DNA of 64,000 nucleotides from Arthrobacter sp. efr-133-TYG-118 (GCF_030209755.1 NZ_JARVRH010000007.1:124001-188000), one strand, 5' to 3'; positions 8,169 to 16,858 are shown, numbered from the stretch's first letter. Notes: a model not told the origin generated them from the sequence alone. Program-made: numbers and translations.

Positions 8169-9050
8169 ATGACACACAGCGACGACGTGCGGAAGTTCCT
8201 GACCTCCCGCCGCGCAAGGATCACCCCCGATGAGGCCGGGCTGCCGGTCTACGGCGGCAACCGGCGGGTTACCGGGCTGCGCCGCGAGGAAGTGGCGATG
8301 CTCGCAGGGATGAGCATCGACTACTACATACGCCTCGAGCGCGGAAACCTCTCCGGCGCCTCGGACAGTGTCCTCGAAGCCCTCGGCCGTGCCTTGAAGC
8401 TCGACGACGCCGAAACGGCCCACCTTTTTGACTTGGCCCGCGCCGCCACCGCTTCGCCCCGGGTGCGACGCCGGCACAGCCCGCAGACAGTGCGGCCGAG
8501 CGTGCAACGCGTCATCGAGGCGATCACGGCCGCACCGGCCTGGGTCCGCAACGACCGCGGGGATGTCCTCGCCGCCAACGACCTGGGCCGTGCCCTCTAT
8601 CTGGACATGATGGCAGAGGTGCCCGGCCCGCCGAACAGCGCGCGCTTTACCTTCCTTAACCCGAAAGCACGGGAGTTCTTCGCCGACTGGGAACGCGCAG
8701 CCGATGACATCGTCGCCGTGCTGCGCTCCACCGCCGGAAGGAACCCGTACGACAAGGACCTCACGGACTTGATCGGTGAACTCTCCACCCGCAGCGAGGA
8801 ATTCCGTACCCGGTGGGCCCGCCACGACGTGAAGTACCACCGCGCCGGCCGCAAACGCCTCCACCACCCGATCGTCGGGGACCTGGACCTGAGCTTCGAA
8901 GCGCTCGAGCTCCCTGCAGACCCTGGACTGCGCATCAACGTCTACACGGCGGACCCCGGGACCCCCTCCGAGGATGCCCTGAAAGTCCTCGCCAGCTGGG
9001 CCGCCACCCAGCGCGACACCACACAAGTGGTGGTCAAAGAGAAAAGATGA
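8169..9050 (+). CDS. XRE-family regulator with MmyB-like ligand-binding domain
   Basis: A 293-residue transcriptional regulator. The N-terminal helix-turn-helix has the characteristic VTGLRREEVAMLAGMSIDYYIRLERG-type core at about residues 35-65. The C-terminal MmyB-like domain (about 105-285, PAWVRNDRGDVLAANDLGRAL) is thought to bind a hydrophobic ligand. In actinobacteria these genes usually control the neighbouring oxidoreductase or transporter. It is divergent from the MFS pump and its two downstream aldo/keto reductases, which are the likely targets. The start is the ATG giving MTHSDDV; an upstream ATG would add ten residues. Confidence 0.88.
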   Translation: MTHSDDVRKFLTSRRARITPDEAGLPVYGGNRRVTGLRREEVAMLAGMSIDYYIRLERGNLSGASDSVLEALGRALKLDDAETAHLFDLARAATASPRVRRRHSPQTVRPSVQRVIEAITAAPAWVRNDRGDVLAANDLGRALYLDMMAEVPGPPNSARFTFLNPKAREFFADWERAADDIVAVLRSTAGRNPYDKDLTDLIGELSTRSEEFRTRWARHDVKYHRAGRKRLHHPIVGDLDLSFEALELPADPGLRINVYTADPGTPSEDALKVLASWAATQRDTTQVVVKEKR

Positions 9051-9197
9051 CGACCCGTCCGGCCTCGTTATCGACCTAAGCAGCTGTGAATGATACCGTC
9101 GTCGCTGGCTAGACATTTGGGATTTCAGCACGCAATCGCACGGGGATCCATATCCCCACCACCACGTGAATTCCGTAATTCGTCTCAGGGGGGACAA

Positions 9198-9824
9198 ATG
9201 AAGAAGTCTATTGCAGCGCTTGCACTTGCAGGAACAATCGCACTGGCCGGCACCGCTCCGGCTGTGGCAGCCACCACCTACCCGGCGCCGGGCAATGAGT
9301 ACGGAACCGTTTCCGACGGCACCATAGCTCGCGGCGAATCCATCACTTTCTCCGGCAGCGGCTATATCGCCGGCGAAACCGTCAACATCACGTTCCAGCG
9401 GACCGGCGGCAAGAAGGCTTCGGACGGCGAGCGGCCCGCTCCGTCGAACTTCAGCGTCATCGCTGACGGTACCGGCGCTTTCTCCACCACCATTACCTTC
9501 ACGGACGGTGGCAACTACATGATCGGCGCTGTCGGCGCGACGTCCGGCAACAAGCGCTGGGCAGCGGTGGTTGTGAATTCCGGCAACGGCGGAGGCAACA
9601 ACGACGGCGGTGGCAACCATGGCGGCGGCAACGGCAAGGGCAATTCCGGTCTCGCTGCTGTTTCCAGCGTTACCGCCGCTGGCACCGGAAGCGGCGAGGC
9701 CAACACCGTTGCCGAGTCCAACCTGGTCCTGTGGTCGCTGGTCGGCGCAGGCGCTTTGGCCGCCAGCGCAGCATCCACAGCGGTGATTCGCCGCCGCGCC
9801 AAGAAAGCCGCAGCCAAGGCTTAG
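9198..9824 (+). CDS. Secreted surface protein with C-terminal membrane anchor
   Basis: A 208-residue exported protein. A Sec signal peptide (KK, hydrophobic core, cut near PAVAA) is followed by an Ig-like beta domain (about residues 35-130, motifs GSGYIAGETVNITF and DGTGAFSTTITF). A Gly/Asn-rich linker, one membrane helix (about 178-196) and a basic RRRAKKAAAKA tail follow. The tail looks like a sortase anchor but no LPxTG or similar motif precedes the helix, so it is probably held by the helix itself. The GGGGGGACAA before the ATG is a strong ribosome-binding site. A small inverted repeat (GGGGAT/ATCCCC, 9142-9157) lies in the 5' region. Confidence 0.75.
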   Translation: MKKSIAALALAGTIALAGTAPAVAATTYPAPGNEYGTVSDGTIARGESITFSGSGYIAGETVNITFQRTGGKKASDGERPAPSNFSVIADGTGAFSTTITFTDGGNYMIGAVGATSGNKRWAAVVVNSGNGGGNNDGGGNHGGGNGKGNSGLAAVSSVTAAGTGSGEANTVAESNLVLWSLVGAGALAASAASTAVIRRRAKKAAAKA

Positions 9825-9855
9825 GCTCCAGGCAACACGTCGTCGCAGGGGGCGG

Positions 9856-9881
9856 GTGCTTCTCCGGACACCGGAAAGCAC
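9856..9881. terminator. Hairpin after the surface protein gene
   Basis: GTGCTT(C)TCCGG pairs with CCGGAAAGCAC around the loop ACA, giving an 11-bp stem with one bulged base. It lies 32 bases after the stop codon of the surface protein gene and before the exonuclease gene, which therefore probably has its own promoter. Confidence 0.55.
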
Positions 9882-9917
9882 TTGCCCTTTGCGGGTTCGT
9901 GGAGGTAAGGATCGGTT

Positions 9918-10856
9918 ATGCCCCAGCGCCTGATGCTCTTAGATACGGCCTCGCTGTACTTTCGCGCCTTCTTCGGCGTGCCCGATTCGATCCGCCGGTC
10001 CGACGGCACTCCAGTGAATGCCCTTCGCGGCCTGCTGGACATGATCGCCCGGCTCACCTCCGACTATGGGGTGACGCATCTGGTGGCGTGCTGGGATGAC
10101 GACTGGCGTCCGCAGTGGCGGGTGGACCTCATCCCGACGTACAAGTCGCATCGGGTTGCCGAGGCGGTAGAGGGTGCTCCCGACGTCGAAGTGGTGCCGG
10201 ACGCGCTGCAGGCGCAGGTTCCCATGATCCGGCAGGTCCTCCGCCTCGCGGGCATCGCCGTCGTCGGGGCTGCCTCGCATGAAGCCGACGACGTCATCGG
10301 CACCTACGCCAGCCACGCGGAGCTTCCTGTCGACGTCGTGACGGGCGACCGCGATCTGTTCCAGGTGGTCGACGACGCCCGCCATGTCCGGGTCATCTAC
10401 ACGGCGAAAGGCATGAAGAACCTCGAGGTCGTAACCGATGCGGTCGTCGTCGGCAAGTATCGTGTGTTGCCGGAACAGTACGCCGACTACGCGACGCTTC
10501 GCGGCGACTCCTCTGACGGGCTTCCGGGCGTCGCAGGGATCGGCGAAAAGACCGCGGCGTCGTTGCTCGCGACCTACGGCACCCTCGACGCGTTGCTCGC
10601 GGCCGCGATCGATCCAGGCAGCGGGCTGTCCGCACCCGTGAGGTCGAAACTCGCCGCCTCCGCCGACTACCTGGCGGTTGCTCCCGTTGTTGTGAAAGTC
10701 GTGCGCGACCTCGCACTGCCCACTCTCGACGAAGCGGGAGCGCTGTTGCGTCCCGTCGTCGGGGACTCGCGCCTTGAACTCGAGCGTCTCGCTACCGACT
10801 GGAACCTCGGCGGCTCGGTGAAACGATTGCTCGACGCTCTCGAACTCCGTCAGTGA
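9918..10856 (+). CDS. Stand-alone 5'-3' exonuclease (PolA N-domain / FEN family)
   Basis: A 312-residue metal-dependent 5' nuclease. The acidic metal ligands are seen in LLDTASLYFRA, ACWDDDWRP, HEADDVIGTYA and VTGDRDLFQV, and the DNA-binding helix-hairpin-helix in LRGDSSDGLPGVAGIGEKTA. The length equals the 5'-3' exonuclease domain of DNA polymerase I without any polymerase part. Such proteins trim flaps and RNA primers; actinobacteria often carry one besides PolA. The start is the ATG of MPQRLMLLD. It has no functional neighbour; the next gene is convergent. Confidence 0.92.
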   Translation: MPQRLMLLDTASLYFRAFFGVPDSIRRSDGTPVNALRGLLDMIARLTSDYGVTHLVACWDDDWRPQWRVDLIPTYKSHRVAEAVEGAPDVEVVPDALQAQVPMIRQVLRLAGIAVVGAASHEADDVIGTYASHAELPVDVVTGDRDLFQVVDDARHVRVIYTAKGMKNLEVVTDAVVVGKYRVLPEQYADYATLRGDSSDGLPGVAGIGEKTAASLLATYGTLDALLAAAIDPGSGLSAPVRSKLAASADYLAVAPVVVKVVRDLALPTLDEAGALLRPVVGDSRLELERLATDWNLGGSVKRLLDALELRQ

Positions 10857-10897
10857 GGGGACATAGGCCCTGCGACATGATCGGCGCTGTTGACAAG

Positions 10898-11989
10898 TCA
10901 GCGGGCCGGTGAAACCGCGCTGGTGCCTGCCGTGGCTCGCAGCTGGAGCGTGAGCGCGGCGAGGGCGAGCATTTCGAGTCCGGTCCATGCGAGCGTCCCG
11001 CCCCAAATTTCAGGGGAGAAGCTAAGTGCCCCGTCGTGGAGCGCCACACCGGCGAAGTACGGGGCCCAGAACACGACGGGGGAGAGGCCTATCGCGGTCA
11101 TGAGCCTTGCGTGACGGTCCGGGGTGGGTCGCGCCACCGCCCACACCACTCCGACGAGGACGGCACCGACGAGGGCCACCGGCACGAGCCAGGCGTCCCG
11201 CAACGCGACCATGATTTGCAGGGATACAGAGGGGAGCAGTGCCATGGCCGCGGGCACAGCGCCGTGCAGGCGCCAGCGCAACGACAGCAAGAGGACGGGA
11301 ACGAAGAGCACGGCGGTTGAGACGAAGAACGATGCCAAAGAGACCATGATGCTCGACGACGTCGGGATCGTCACGGCGGGCTGCGCCCCGCCGGCGCCGC
11401 TGTATGTCTGGATGAGCCCATGGCGCGCGAAGACCGCGAACTCTTGCAGGATGAACGCCGCAACCATACCGGAGAGCATGGCGCTCACGATGGCGGGCAT
11501 CAGCCGCGGCCATGACCGCTGGGGTGAGTGCCATGCTGAGGAGAAGGGCGCGCTCAGGATGAGGAAGCCGCCGGTTGCGAGCCCGAGATGGGACGGGCTG
11601 AATAGCGCCTTGAGGCCCTGTTCAATGCCGAATACCGAATGCCAGGCGAAGTCGGCCGCCCCGGAGACGAGGAAGAGGAGGACCCCGGCTGCCGCGGCCC
11701 CGTAGCCCGCGGGGATCGCTTCCGTCCACCGCGCGCCGGGGGCGTGCCGGCGCCAGGTCAGGGCGGCGATCCAGACGGCGCAGGCAGCGAAGCCCGAGTA
11801 GAGGATCGCGTGCCACGGAGTGAAGAACGTCTCGAGGTCACGGAGGTTGTTGTGAGCCCAGCCGTCAACATAGGTTCCGGTGAGGAGCCAAACGCCGGCC
11901 GCGAGGGTGACGATGTCTTCAACGGCAGTGGTGGGGCGGTGAACTGATACCGGCGGAATCGCAAAGGCATGAGCTGCTGTGGCGTCCAT
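10898..11989 (-). CDS. Polytopic membrane protein of unknown function
   Basis: A 363-residue integral membrane protein with about eight to nine hydrophobic segments and conserved-looking His/Trp positions inside or near them (TPWHAILYSG, DFAWHSVFG, SPSHLGLA, FAVFARHGLIQ). Repeated membrane histidines of this kind can ligate heme or metal, but I cannot assign a family with confidence. The ATG at 11989 is chosen because codons upstream are arginine-rich and unlike protein. It is convergent with the exonuclease gene. Confidence 0.7.
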   Translation of the reverse strand: MDATAAHAFAIPPVSVHRPTTAVEDIVTLAAGVWLLTGTYVDGWAHNNLRDLETFFTPWHAILYSGFAACAVWIAALTWRRHAPGARWTEAIPAGYGAAAAGVLLFLVSGAADFAWHSVFGIEQGLKALFSPSHLGLATGGFLILSAPFSSAWHSPQRSWPRLMPAIVSAMLSGMVAAFILQEFAVFARHGLIQTYSGAGGAQPAVTIPTSSSIMVSLASFFVSTAVLFVPVLLLSLRWRLHGAVPAAMALLPSVSLQIMVALRDAWLVPVALVGAVLVGVVWAVARPTPDRHARLMTAIGLSPVVFWAPYFAGVALHDGALSFSPEIWGGTLAWTGLEMLALAALTLQLRATAGTSAVSPAR

Positions 11990-12166
11990 AGCTCCACAGT
12001 AGGTCCCGCCGCCTTCCGCGGCGAGAGGCAATCTCCGTGGCCGGCGACCCCTGGCCGCGGCCTGGGGCGGTCTTTCTTCACAGGTGACCCGCGGTTTCTG
12101 CTGCTCAAGGACTCGGCTATCACCGGTGGCATGGGTATTTCGTTTTTGGCTTTTGCCGCCCTGTGA

Positions 12167-12460
12167 CATCCCCTGACTTTGGACGCAGCAAAGACGTGGA
12201 GCCCGGAACGCGCCGGGGAACTCGACCGGGATTTCCACAGCAACCCGGCGGCACACCGCTGGCATCTGAAGGTTTCCGCCGTTTGGGGTGTGGGACTGAT
12301 TGCTGAAGCCATAACGCGGGCCGTCCTGGTCTATCTGCTTCCTATTGATGGGATGGTGGGGGACGCTCCTATAGGAGTCAAATCGCTATCCGACAAGGAG
12401 TTGGCGGAGTTCTATCGACCATTTGTCGAGCCCCCATTGGGAAGCGATGCCGGGGTATGA
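12167..12460 (+). pseudogene. Remnant of a VC0807-family membrane protein
   Basis: The frame opens after a stop at 12164 and reads a stretch typical of the C-terminal half of VC0807-family membrane proteins (WSPERAGELDRDFHSN, then VSAVWGVGLIAEAITRAV and LVYLLPID). The family is normally about 220 residues with an N-terminal membrane half; that half is missing here and the region upstream shows no matching frame. The last 30 residues also diverge from the family. The only start is a TTG at 12179 without a ribosome-binding site. I read it as a decayed fragment; a short expressed protein is less likely. Confidence 0.55.
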
Positions 12461-12490
12461 ATCACAGCTCACGACATTTACTCTGATGAA

Positions 12491-13012
12491 ATGACGCGCT
12501 CCGCAGCGGACAATCGAAACAGCGATCTGAAGTTGCTGCGCGCGGTGTTCTGGTCTCAGGTCTTCCTTTGGATGATCAGTCTTACGGCCGTGTTTCTCAC
12601 TTTCTATGGTGCGAACAGGACGACAAGCATGTGGGGGCTCGTTCCAAGTGTCGCCATGTTTGCCGTGTTCACGATAATGCTGCCGATCACGTACAAACGG
12701 TGGCAGCAAGCCCGTTCAAGTCCGGTGGACAACTCTGCGGGTCACGCCAGCCTCGAGGTCCAAAGGAGATCCCGCCGGCTCGGGTACTACATGCTGTTTC
12801 TCATGCCAATCTTGGTGGCCTTCAACTTGCTGCCGTTCACCATAGAGCCGTGGATCTGGATCAAAGTTGTCATCCTCTGGACTGGAGTCATCATTCTCGG
12901 CGTATCGGTTACGCGATTTTCTCTATGGCAAAGGGACGAATACTGGCGTGAACGAGGCAAAGACCCCAGGCACCCAGAGCGCCCGGCCTCACCGGACACT
13001 CCATCCAAATAG
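12491..13012 (+). CDS. Small four-helix membrane protein, hypothetical
   Basis: A 173-residue protein with four hydrophobic segments arranged in two pairs (about residues 20-42, 47-68, 97-116 and 121-143) and charged ends. I do not recognise the family. Its stop codon is only one base from the stop of the convergent IS110 transposase, so its last residues may have been replaced when the element inserted. The GC content and third-position bias look lower than in neighbouring genes, in keeping with an accessory stretch. Confidence 0.55.
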   Translation: MTRSAADNRNSDLKLLRAVFWSQVFLWMISLTAVFLTFYGANRTTSMWGLVPSVAMFAVFTIMLPITYKRWQQARSSPVDNSAGHASLEVQRRSRRLGYYMLFLMPILVAFNLLPFTIEPWIWIKVVILWTGVIILGVSVTRFSLWQRDEYWRERGKDPRHPERPASPDTPSK

Positions 13013-13013
13013 T

Positions 13014-14234
13014 TCATGCTTTGGGCTGTTGCTCGCTCAGCCATTGCCGGTAGGTTCGCGCTAACTCGTCGTTTCGGATGAGGCCTCGTTCCAGACGGGA
13101 TATCGCGGAGGGCCATTGGCCAAGCTGGGCCGCGGCATTGCCGAGGGTGATGCCGATCTGGTTGCGTTTTTGGCGCAAGTCCGCGTTGTTTGGAGCTGGC
13201 TTGGGATTGGTGATCTGCCGGTATATTTCCCGTGCCACGTACCGCTTGAGGCACCGCATGATCTCTCGTTTGCTCTTACCGTTGGCGGTGCGTTTGCTCA
13301 CGTAAGCTCTGGTCCGCGGGCACGTTGACATGCGCACCAGGACAACCTGGTGCAAGGCACGATTAGCGTCACGGTCACCGCCTCGGCTCAGGCGGTGGCG
13401 AGTGGTTTTTCCTGATGACGCGGGGACAGGCGCGACCCCAACTAGGGCGGCGAACTGTGCTTCGTTCCCGACCCGCTCCGGGTTGTCCCCGACAGTCACC
13501 AGCATCTGGCTGGCTACTTCTGTTCCGACACCTGGAAGGTCGCAGAGTAACGGCGCATAGGTGTCGAGGATTTCCCGCAAGGCGGTGTCGGCATCCGCGA
13601 TCTCTGATGCGAGTGCTTGGCAGCGGAGTGCTAGAGATTTCATTGTCAGCAGGCACACATATTCGGGGTCGGCGATGTGCCCCGACGGTCTGGCGCGGGC
13701 TAGGGTCGTGATCAAACCCGGAGTTCGCAGACCTCGGTATTTCGCCCTGAGGCTGTCCGGAGCTGAGACTAGAAGACCTTTGATCTGATTGACCGCTGCT
13801 GTATGTGCCTTTACCGCCGAGGAACGTCCGGCACGGAGGACCCGCAGGCACTCTACGGGGCCATCCTTCGCCTTTGGCACCGAAGTTCCCCTGCCGGCTA
13901 TCACGGCTTGAGCGGCCTGGTAGGCGTCAAGCGGATCGGACTTACCCCTCAACCGGCGCTCTGCCCGGTTAGGACGATTTACCTCGAGCACGTTGATCCC
14001 TGCGCTGCGTAGGGTTCTGGAGAGTTCGGCCCCATATGAGCCTGTTCCCTCGACACCTACCGCCATCACTACGCCATGGCTGGTGATGAATTCGACAATT
14101 TTTCGGTATCCGGAGCCTACTGCCAGGAATTCGCGATCCGCGATGGGCTTGCCATGTTCATTGATGACGGCCACGTGATGGGTGTCGGCGTGGGTATCGA
14201 TGCCGGCGACGACGACATTCGTGTCGGTTCTCAA
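13014..14234 (-). mobile_element. IS110-family transposase with C-terminal helix-turn-helix
   Basis: A 406-residue DEDD recombinase. The N-terminal RuvC-like domain shows GIDTHADTHHVAV (Asp), VEGTGSYG (Glu) and the KSDPLDAYQAA Asp pair. The C-terminal Tnp domain has the LPGVGTEVA helix-hairpin-helix and the nucleophile region PVPASSGKT. Unusually, about 55 extra residues at the end (NADLRQKRNQIG, then LGQWPSAISRLERGL) form an XRE-type helix-turn-helix. IS110 elements have no long terminal repeats and use a bridge RNA encoded beside the transposase, so the element borders cannot be fixed by eye. The gene is intact and has a clear ATG. Confidence 0.93.
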
Positions 14235-14428
14235 GGTAGAAACTGCCCCTCATTCAAACGATGGCTGACTGGGGGAATGCAGGTCAGATGGGCAGACAAA
14301 ACGGTAACGGGACTGCGTGATTCAGGCTCCTATGAAGTCATGTCCGCCTGACTCAACACTCCCGGACGGGACTTGAACCGGCGGACGAATCCAGGCAAAG
14401 ACAGTGCATAGAAGCACGTCGGTTTCCG
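14235..14428 (-). other. Non-coding leader of the IS110 gene; possible bridge-RNA region
   Basis: No convincing protein frame is present between the transposase start and the HAIR-like palindrome. In the IS110 group the 5' non-coding part of the element encodes the bridge RNA that pairs with target and donor DNA, and this stretch has the right position and size. I cannot draw its fold reliably or fix the outer end of the element. It also contains a T-loop-like string (14368-14379), which does not belong to a complete tRNA. Confidence 0.3.
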
Positions 14429-14449
14429 CTTGAGTCACACCGGCTCAAG
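14429..14449. promoter_or_regulatory. HAIR-like inverted repeat (candidate HspR site)
   Basis: CTTGAGT, a 7-base spacer CACACCG, then GCTCAAG. The HspR consensus is CTTGAGT-N7-ACTCAAG, so 13 of 14 specified bases agree with the correct spacing. No chaperone or protease gene follows; the next rightward frame is a 69-residue hypothetical at 14535. It may be a leftover control region of a lost heat-shock gene or serve that small gene. Confidence 0.5.
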
Positions 14450-14534
14450 ACAGTTCCAGTATTACCGTTTCCGCTGCCCTGGCAGTGATCGTTTTCGCCG
14501 CCCTCATCGCTTGGAGTGCCTGGGACCGGAAACG

Positions 14535-14744
14535 ATGGCAAACATCGTGGTCTTCCTGACGTTATCGCCGTTATTGGACCCTGAGGGGAAGGGTGAACGG
14601 GCGGGGCATATCCGGGAACAAGTGGTGTTCCGTCTGGTGGTTATGGCCACCCATGAGCAAGGTGTGGCGTTTGAGACGTCCGAGCCCGACCAACGAGTGC
14701 ACGTTTTCTCATCATTTGAGCACGCCCTTGCAACCCGCCAGTAA
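14535..14744 (+). CDS. Small hypothetical protein, 69 aa
   Basis: An ATG-initiated frame of 69 residues with actinobacterial codon choice (mostly G or C in third position, though with some TTA/TTG and TCA codons). It resembles no family I know and has a hydrophobic N-terminus followed by a charged C-terminal half. It lies about 85 bases downstream of the HAIR-like palindrome. No good ribosome-binding site is visible (ACCGGAAACG only). It may be a degraded fragment in the same decayed stretch as the VC0807 remnant. Confidence 0.35.
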   Translation: MANIVVFLTLSPLLDPEGKGERAGHIREQVVFRLVVMATHEQGVAFETSEPDQRVHVFSSFEHALATRQ

Positions 14745-14809
14745 GTTACCGCAAAGTAGCTAGGGATGCCGTGGACATAGGGGTTCGCGGCCAGGAGAAA
14801 GGCAAGGCA

Positions 14810-15658
14810 ATGCGCCGATTCCGACTCACCGCCGTGCTCGCCGCTGCAGCACTCACCATTGGACTCTTCGCCGCACCCGCGGCTCAGGCCGACTCGATCT
14901 CACCGGACCCGCCCGGAGCCAATGATTGGACGTGCAAGCCGTCGAGCGTACATCCGTACCCGGTGGTCCTCGTCCCGGGAACGTTCGAGACGATGTACAA
15001 GAACTGGGCGCTGCTTTCACCCGTGCTCAAGGACCAGGGGTACTGTGTCTTTGCGCTCAACTACGGGGTAGTCAATGGCGTCCCCGCCAGCGGGGCAGTC
15101 CGGGACTCCGCCGCTGAGCTTGCGACGTTCGTGAAATCGGTTCTCGGCGCGACGGGCGCACAGAAGGTCGATCTCGTCGGACACAGCCAAGGCGGAATGA
15201 TGCCGCGGTACTACATCGGCTTCCTCGGCGGCGCCAAGTACGTGCACCAGCTCGTCGGCATTGCGCCGTCGAACCACGGCACTCAAGGCCTCATCGCGCC
15301 GTCGCCGGCGGGGATGGTTCTCGACACGACCGCAACCAGCACGCTGTGCCAGGCCTGCGCGGACCAGCATGCCGGGTCGGCGTTCATGGCCGAGCTCAAC
15401 TCGATCGGCGACACCTCACCAGGCCCGTTCTACACGGTCATCTCGACCCGTTACGACGAGGTCGTTACCCCTTATTCGAGCCAGGCTCTCGTCGGGCCGG
15501 TGAAGCAAGTGTCCAACCTTGTGCTCCAGGACTACTGCCCCCTCGATACGTTCGAGCACGATCAATCTCCCAACGATCCAAACGTGTGGTCCCTTGTCTC
15601 CAACGCGCTTCTCCAGAACGGCCCCGCAGATCCGACGTATCGCCCGGAGTGCGTGTAG
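14810..15658 (+). CDS. Secreted triacylglycerol lipase, alpha/beta hydrolase
   Basis: A 282-residue extracellular esterase/lipase. A signal peptide (MRRFRLTAVLAAAALT, cut near AAQA) precedes the hydrolase domain. The domain has the oxyanion-hole strand VVLVPGTFET, the nucleophile elbow GHSQGGM (serine at about residue 134), an acid in the STRYDEVVTPY region and a histidine in DTFEHDQSPND. Conserved cysteines (TCKPSS, GYCVF, TLCQAC, YCPLD and the C-terminal ECV) suggest disulfides, as expected outside the cell. The gene stands alone; AGGAGA about a dozen bases upstream supports the chosen ATG. Confidence 0.92.
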   Translation: MRRFRLTAVLAAAALTIGLFAAPAAQADSISPDPPGANDWTCKPSSVHPYPVVLVPGTFETMYKNWALLSPVLKDQGYCVFALNYGVVNGVPASGAVRDSAAELATFVKSVLGATGAQKVDLVGHSQGGMMPRYYIGFLGGAKYVHQLVGIAPSNHGTQGLIAPSPAGMVLDTTATSTLCQACADQHAGSAFMAELNSIGDTSPGPFYTVISTRYDEVVTPYSSQALVGPVKQVSNLVLQDYCPLDTFEHDQSPNDPNVWSLVSNALLQNGPADPTYRPECV

Positions 15659-15779
15659 CGGCCCGTGCCGGCAGACTTCTCCGCAGCGGACGGTCAGCTG
15701 TTGCGCTGGCTGAACCGGCGCAAACCCGTCCTGACGCGGGAGCAGCTCGCGCGCCTTGTCGCCGTTGCGGTCTGTTCCG

Positions 15780-16688
15780 CTAAAGCGACAATGTGGTCTT
15801 TGGGGCGCCAGCAGGCATTGTGGCTGGATTGACGGAATCGGTGAAGCCCAGGCTTCGGTAAGGAGCAGCGGCATATACACCGAGAACCCTGACCTCATCG
15901 GTGAAGAACTTCAGCTCTTCAAGCGCATGGCTCACGGGCGTGTCGGATGGGTGCCCTTCAACGTCCGCCATGAATGTGGTCGCAGCAAACTCGTTACCTA
16001 CCATGTAGCTTTCCAAGCGCGTCATGTTCACACCGTTCGTTGCAAAACCACCCAGAGCTTTGTACAGGGCTGAAGGCACGTTCCTAACCCGGAATACGAA
16101 GCTGGTAATCACAGGCCCGGGCAACTCGTCGCGGGTTTGTTGTTGCCGCTCCCTGGACAGGGCGACAAACCGGGTCGTGTTGGTGGCGTCGTCCTCGACG
16201 TCTTCTGCCAAGACATCCAGCCCGTACATCTCGGCGGCGAGCGGAGGCGCCAGCGAGACCTTGGAAGCGTCATTCCAGTCGCGGACCTCCCGTGCGGAAC
16301 CAGCCGTGTCGCCGGCGACAACTGGTTTCAGCCCAAGTGAGCGGATCAGCTTCCTGCACTGGCCGAGGGCATGAACGTGGCTGTGCACTTCTTGGGCCTG
16401 TTCGAGGGTGCTTCCGGGTATGCCCAGCAAGTGGAATCGGATCCTGAGAAAATGTTCGCCCACAATCTGCAATCCGGATTCAGGCAGGAGGACATGGATA
16501 TCCGCAACCCGCCCGGCGATGGAGTTTTCAATCGGAATCATGGCGAGGTCCGCATCGCCGGATTTCACTAGTTCGAATGCATCTTCGAAGCTGGGGCACT
16601 GTACTGGCTCCATGGCTGGGAACATCTGTAGGCAGGCGATATTGGAGTTGGCGCCGGGCTCTCCTTGGTATGCAACTTTACGAACCAT
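15780..16688 (-). CDS. pheA: Prephenate dehydratase
   Basis: A 302-residue monofunctional enzyme of phenylalanine biosynthesis that turns prephenate into phenylpyruvate. The catalytic PDT domain (residues about 3-185) begins AYQGEPGANSNIAC and includes the NTTRFVALSR catalytic Thr-Arg-Phe region. The C-terminal ACT domain (about 200-280), with NVPSALYKALGGFATNGVN and the LESYMV stretch in place of the usual ESRP, binds phenylalanine for feedback control. The ATG at 16688 gives the family-typical MVRKVAYQGEPG; longer versions upstream are not protein-like. It stands as a single gene. Confidence 0.95.
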   Translation of the reverse strand: MVRKVAYQGEPGANSNIACLQMFPAMEPVQCPSFEDAFELVKSGDADLAMIPIENSIAGRVADIHVLLPESGLQIVGEHFLRIRFHLLGIPGSTLEQAQEVHSHVHALGQCRKLIRSLGLKPVVAGDTAGSAREVRDWNDASKVSLAPPLAAEMYGLDVLAEDVEDDATNTTRFVALSRERQQQTRDELPGPVITSFVFRVRNVPSALYKALGGFATNGVNMTRLESYMVGNEFAATTFMADVEGHPSDTPVSHALEELKFFTDEVRVLGVYAAAPYRSLGFTDSVNPATMPAGAPKTTLSL

Positions 16689-16858
16689 GGAGCAAATGGT
16701 GTCACATTTTGGGGGCCGCGGCGGCCACGGGGGCGCGGCGCTCTTCGAGGTGCTGTAGCCACGAGCGATGTGGATCCCCGGAACGTCTTCCTTCGGGTGC
16801 GAAACGGCGGCACCATGAAGGAGGGCAGAACCCGTCCAACGATGGAAGGGAGAGCAGC

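Noticed and set aside
8076..9881. Long leftward open frame continuing upstream of the MFS gene (over 1000 codons in total)
   Set aside because: The part upstream of 8075 is the antisense of the XRE regulator and surface protein genes; it reads as low-complexity Gly/Ala/Val/Arg sequence without domains.
14368..14379. T-loop-like string on the minus strand (GGTTCAAGTCCC) suggesting a tRNA gene
   Set aside because: The T-stem has a mismatch, the acceptor strand CCGGGAG has no partner upstream, and no proper D arm or 7-base anticodon loop can be drawn. At most it is a tRNA scrap.
15665..15832. Short rightward frame after the lipase gene (GTG start, 55 codons)
   Set aside because: The first 40 codons look coding-like, but there is no ribosome-binding site, it runs into the 3' end of pheA and matches no family I know. 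It may be a fragment; support is too weak for a gene call.
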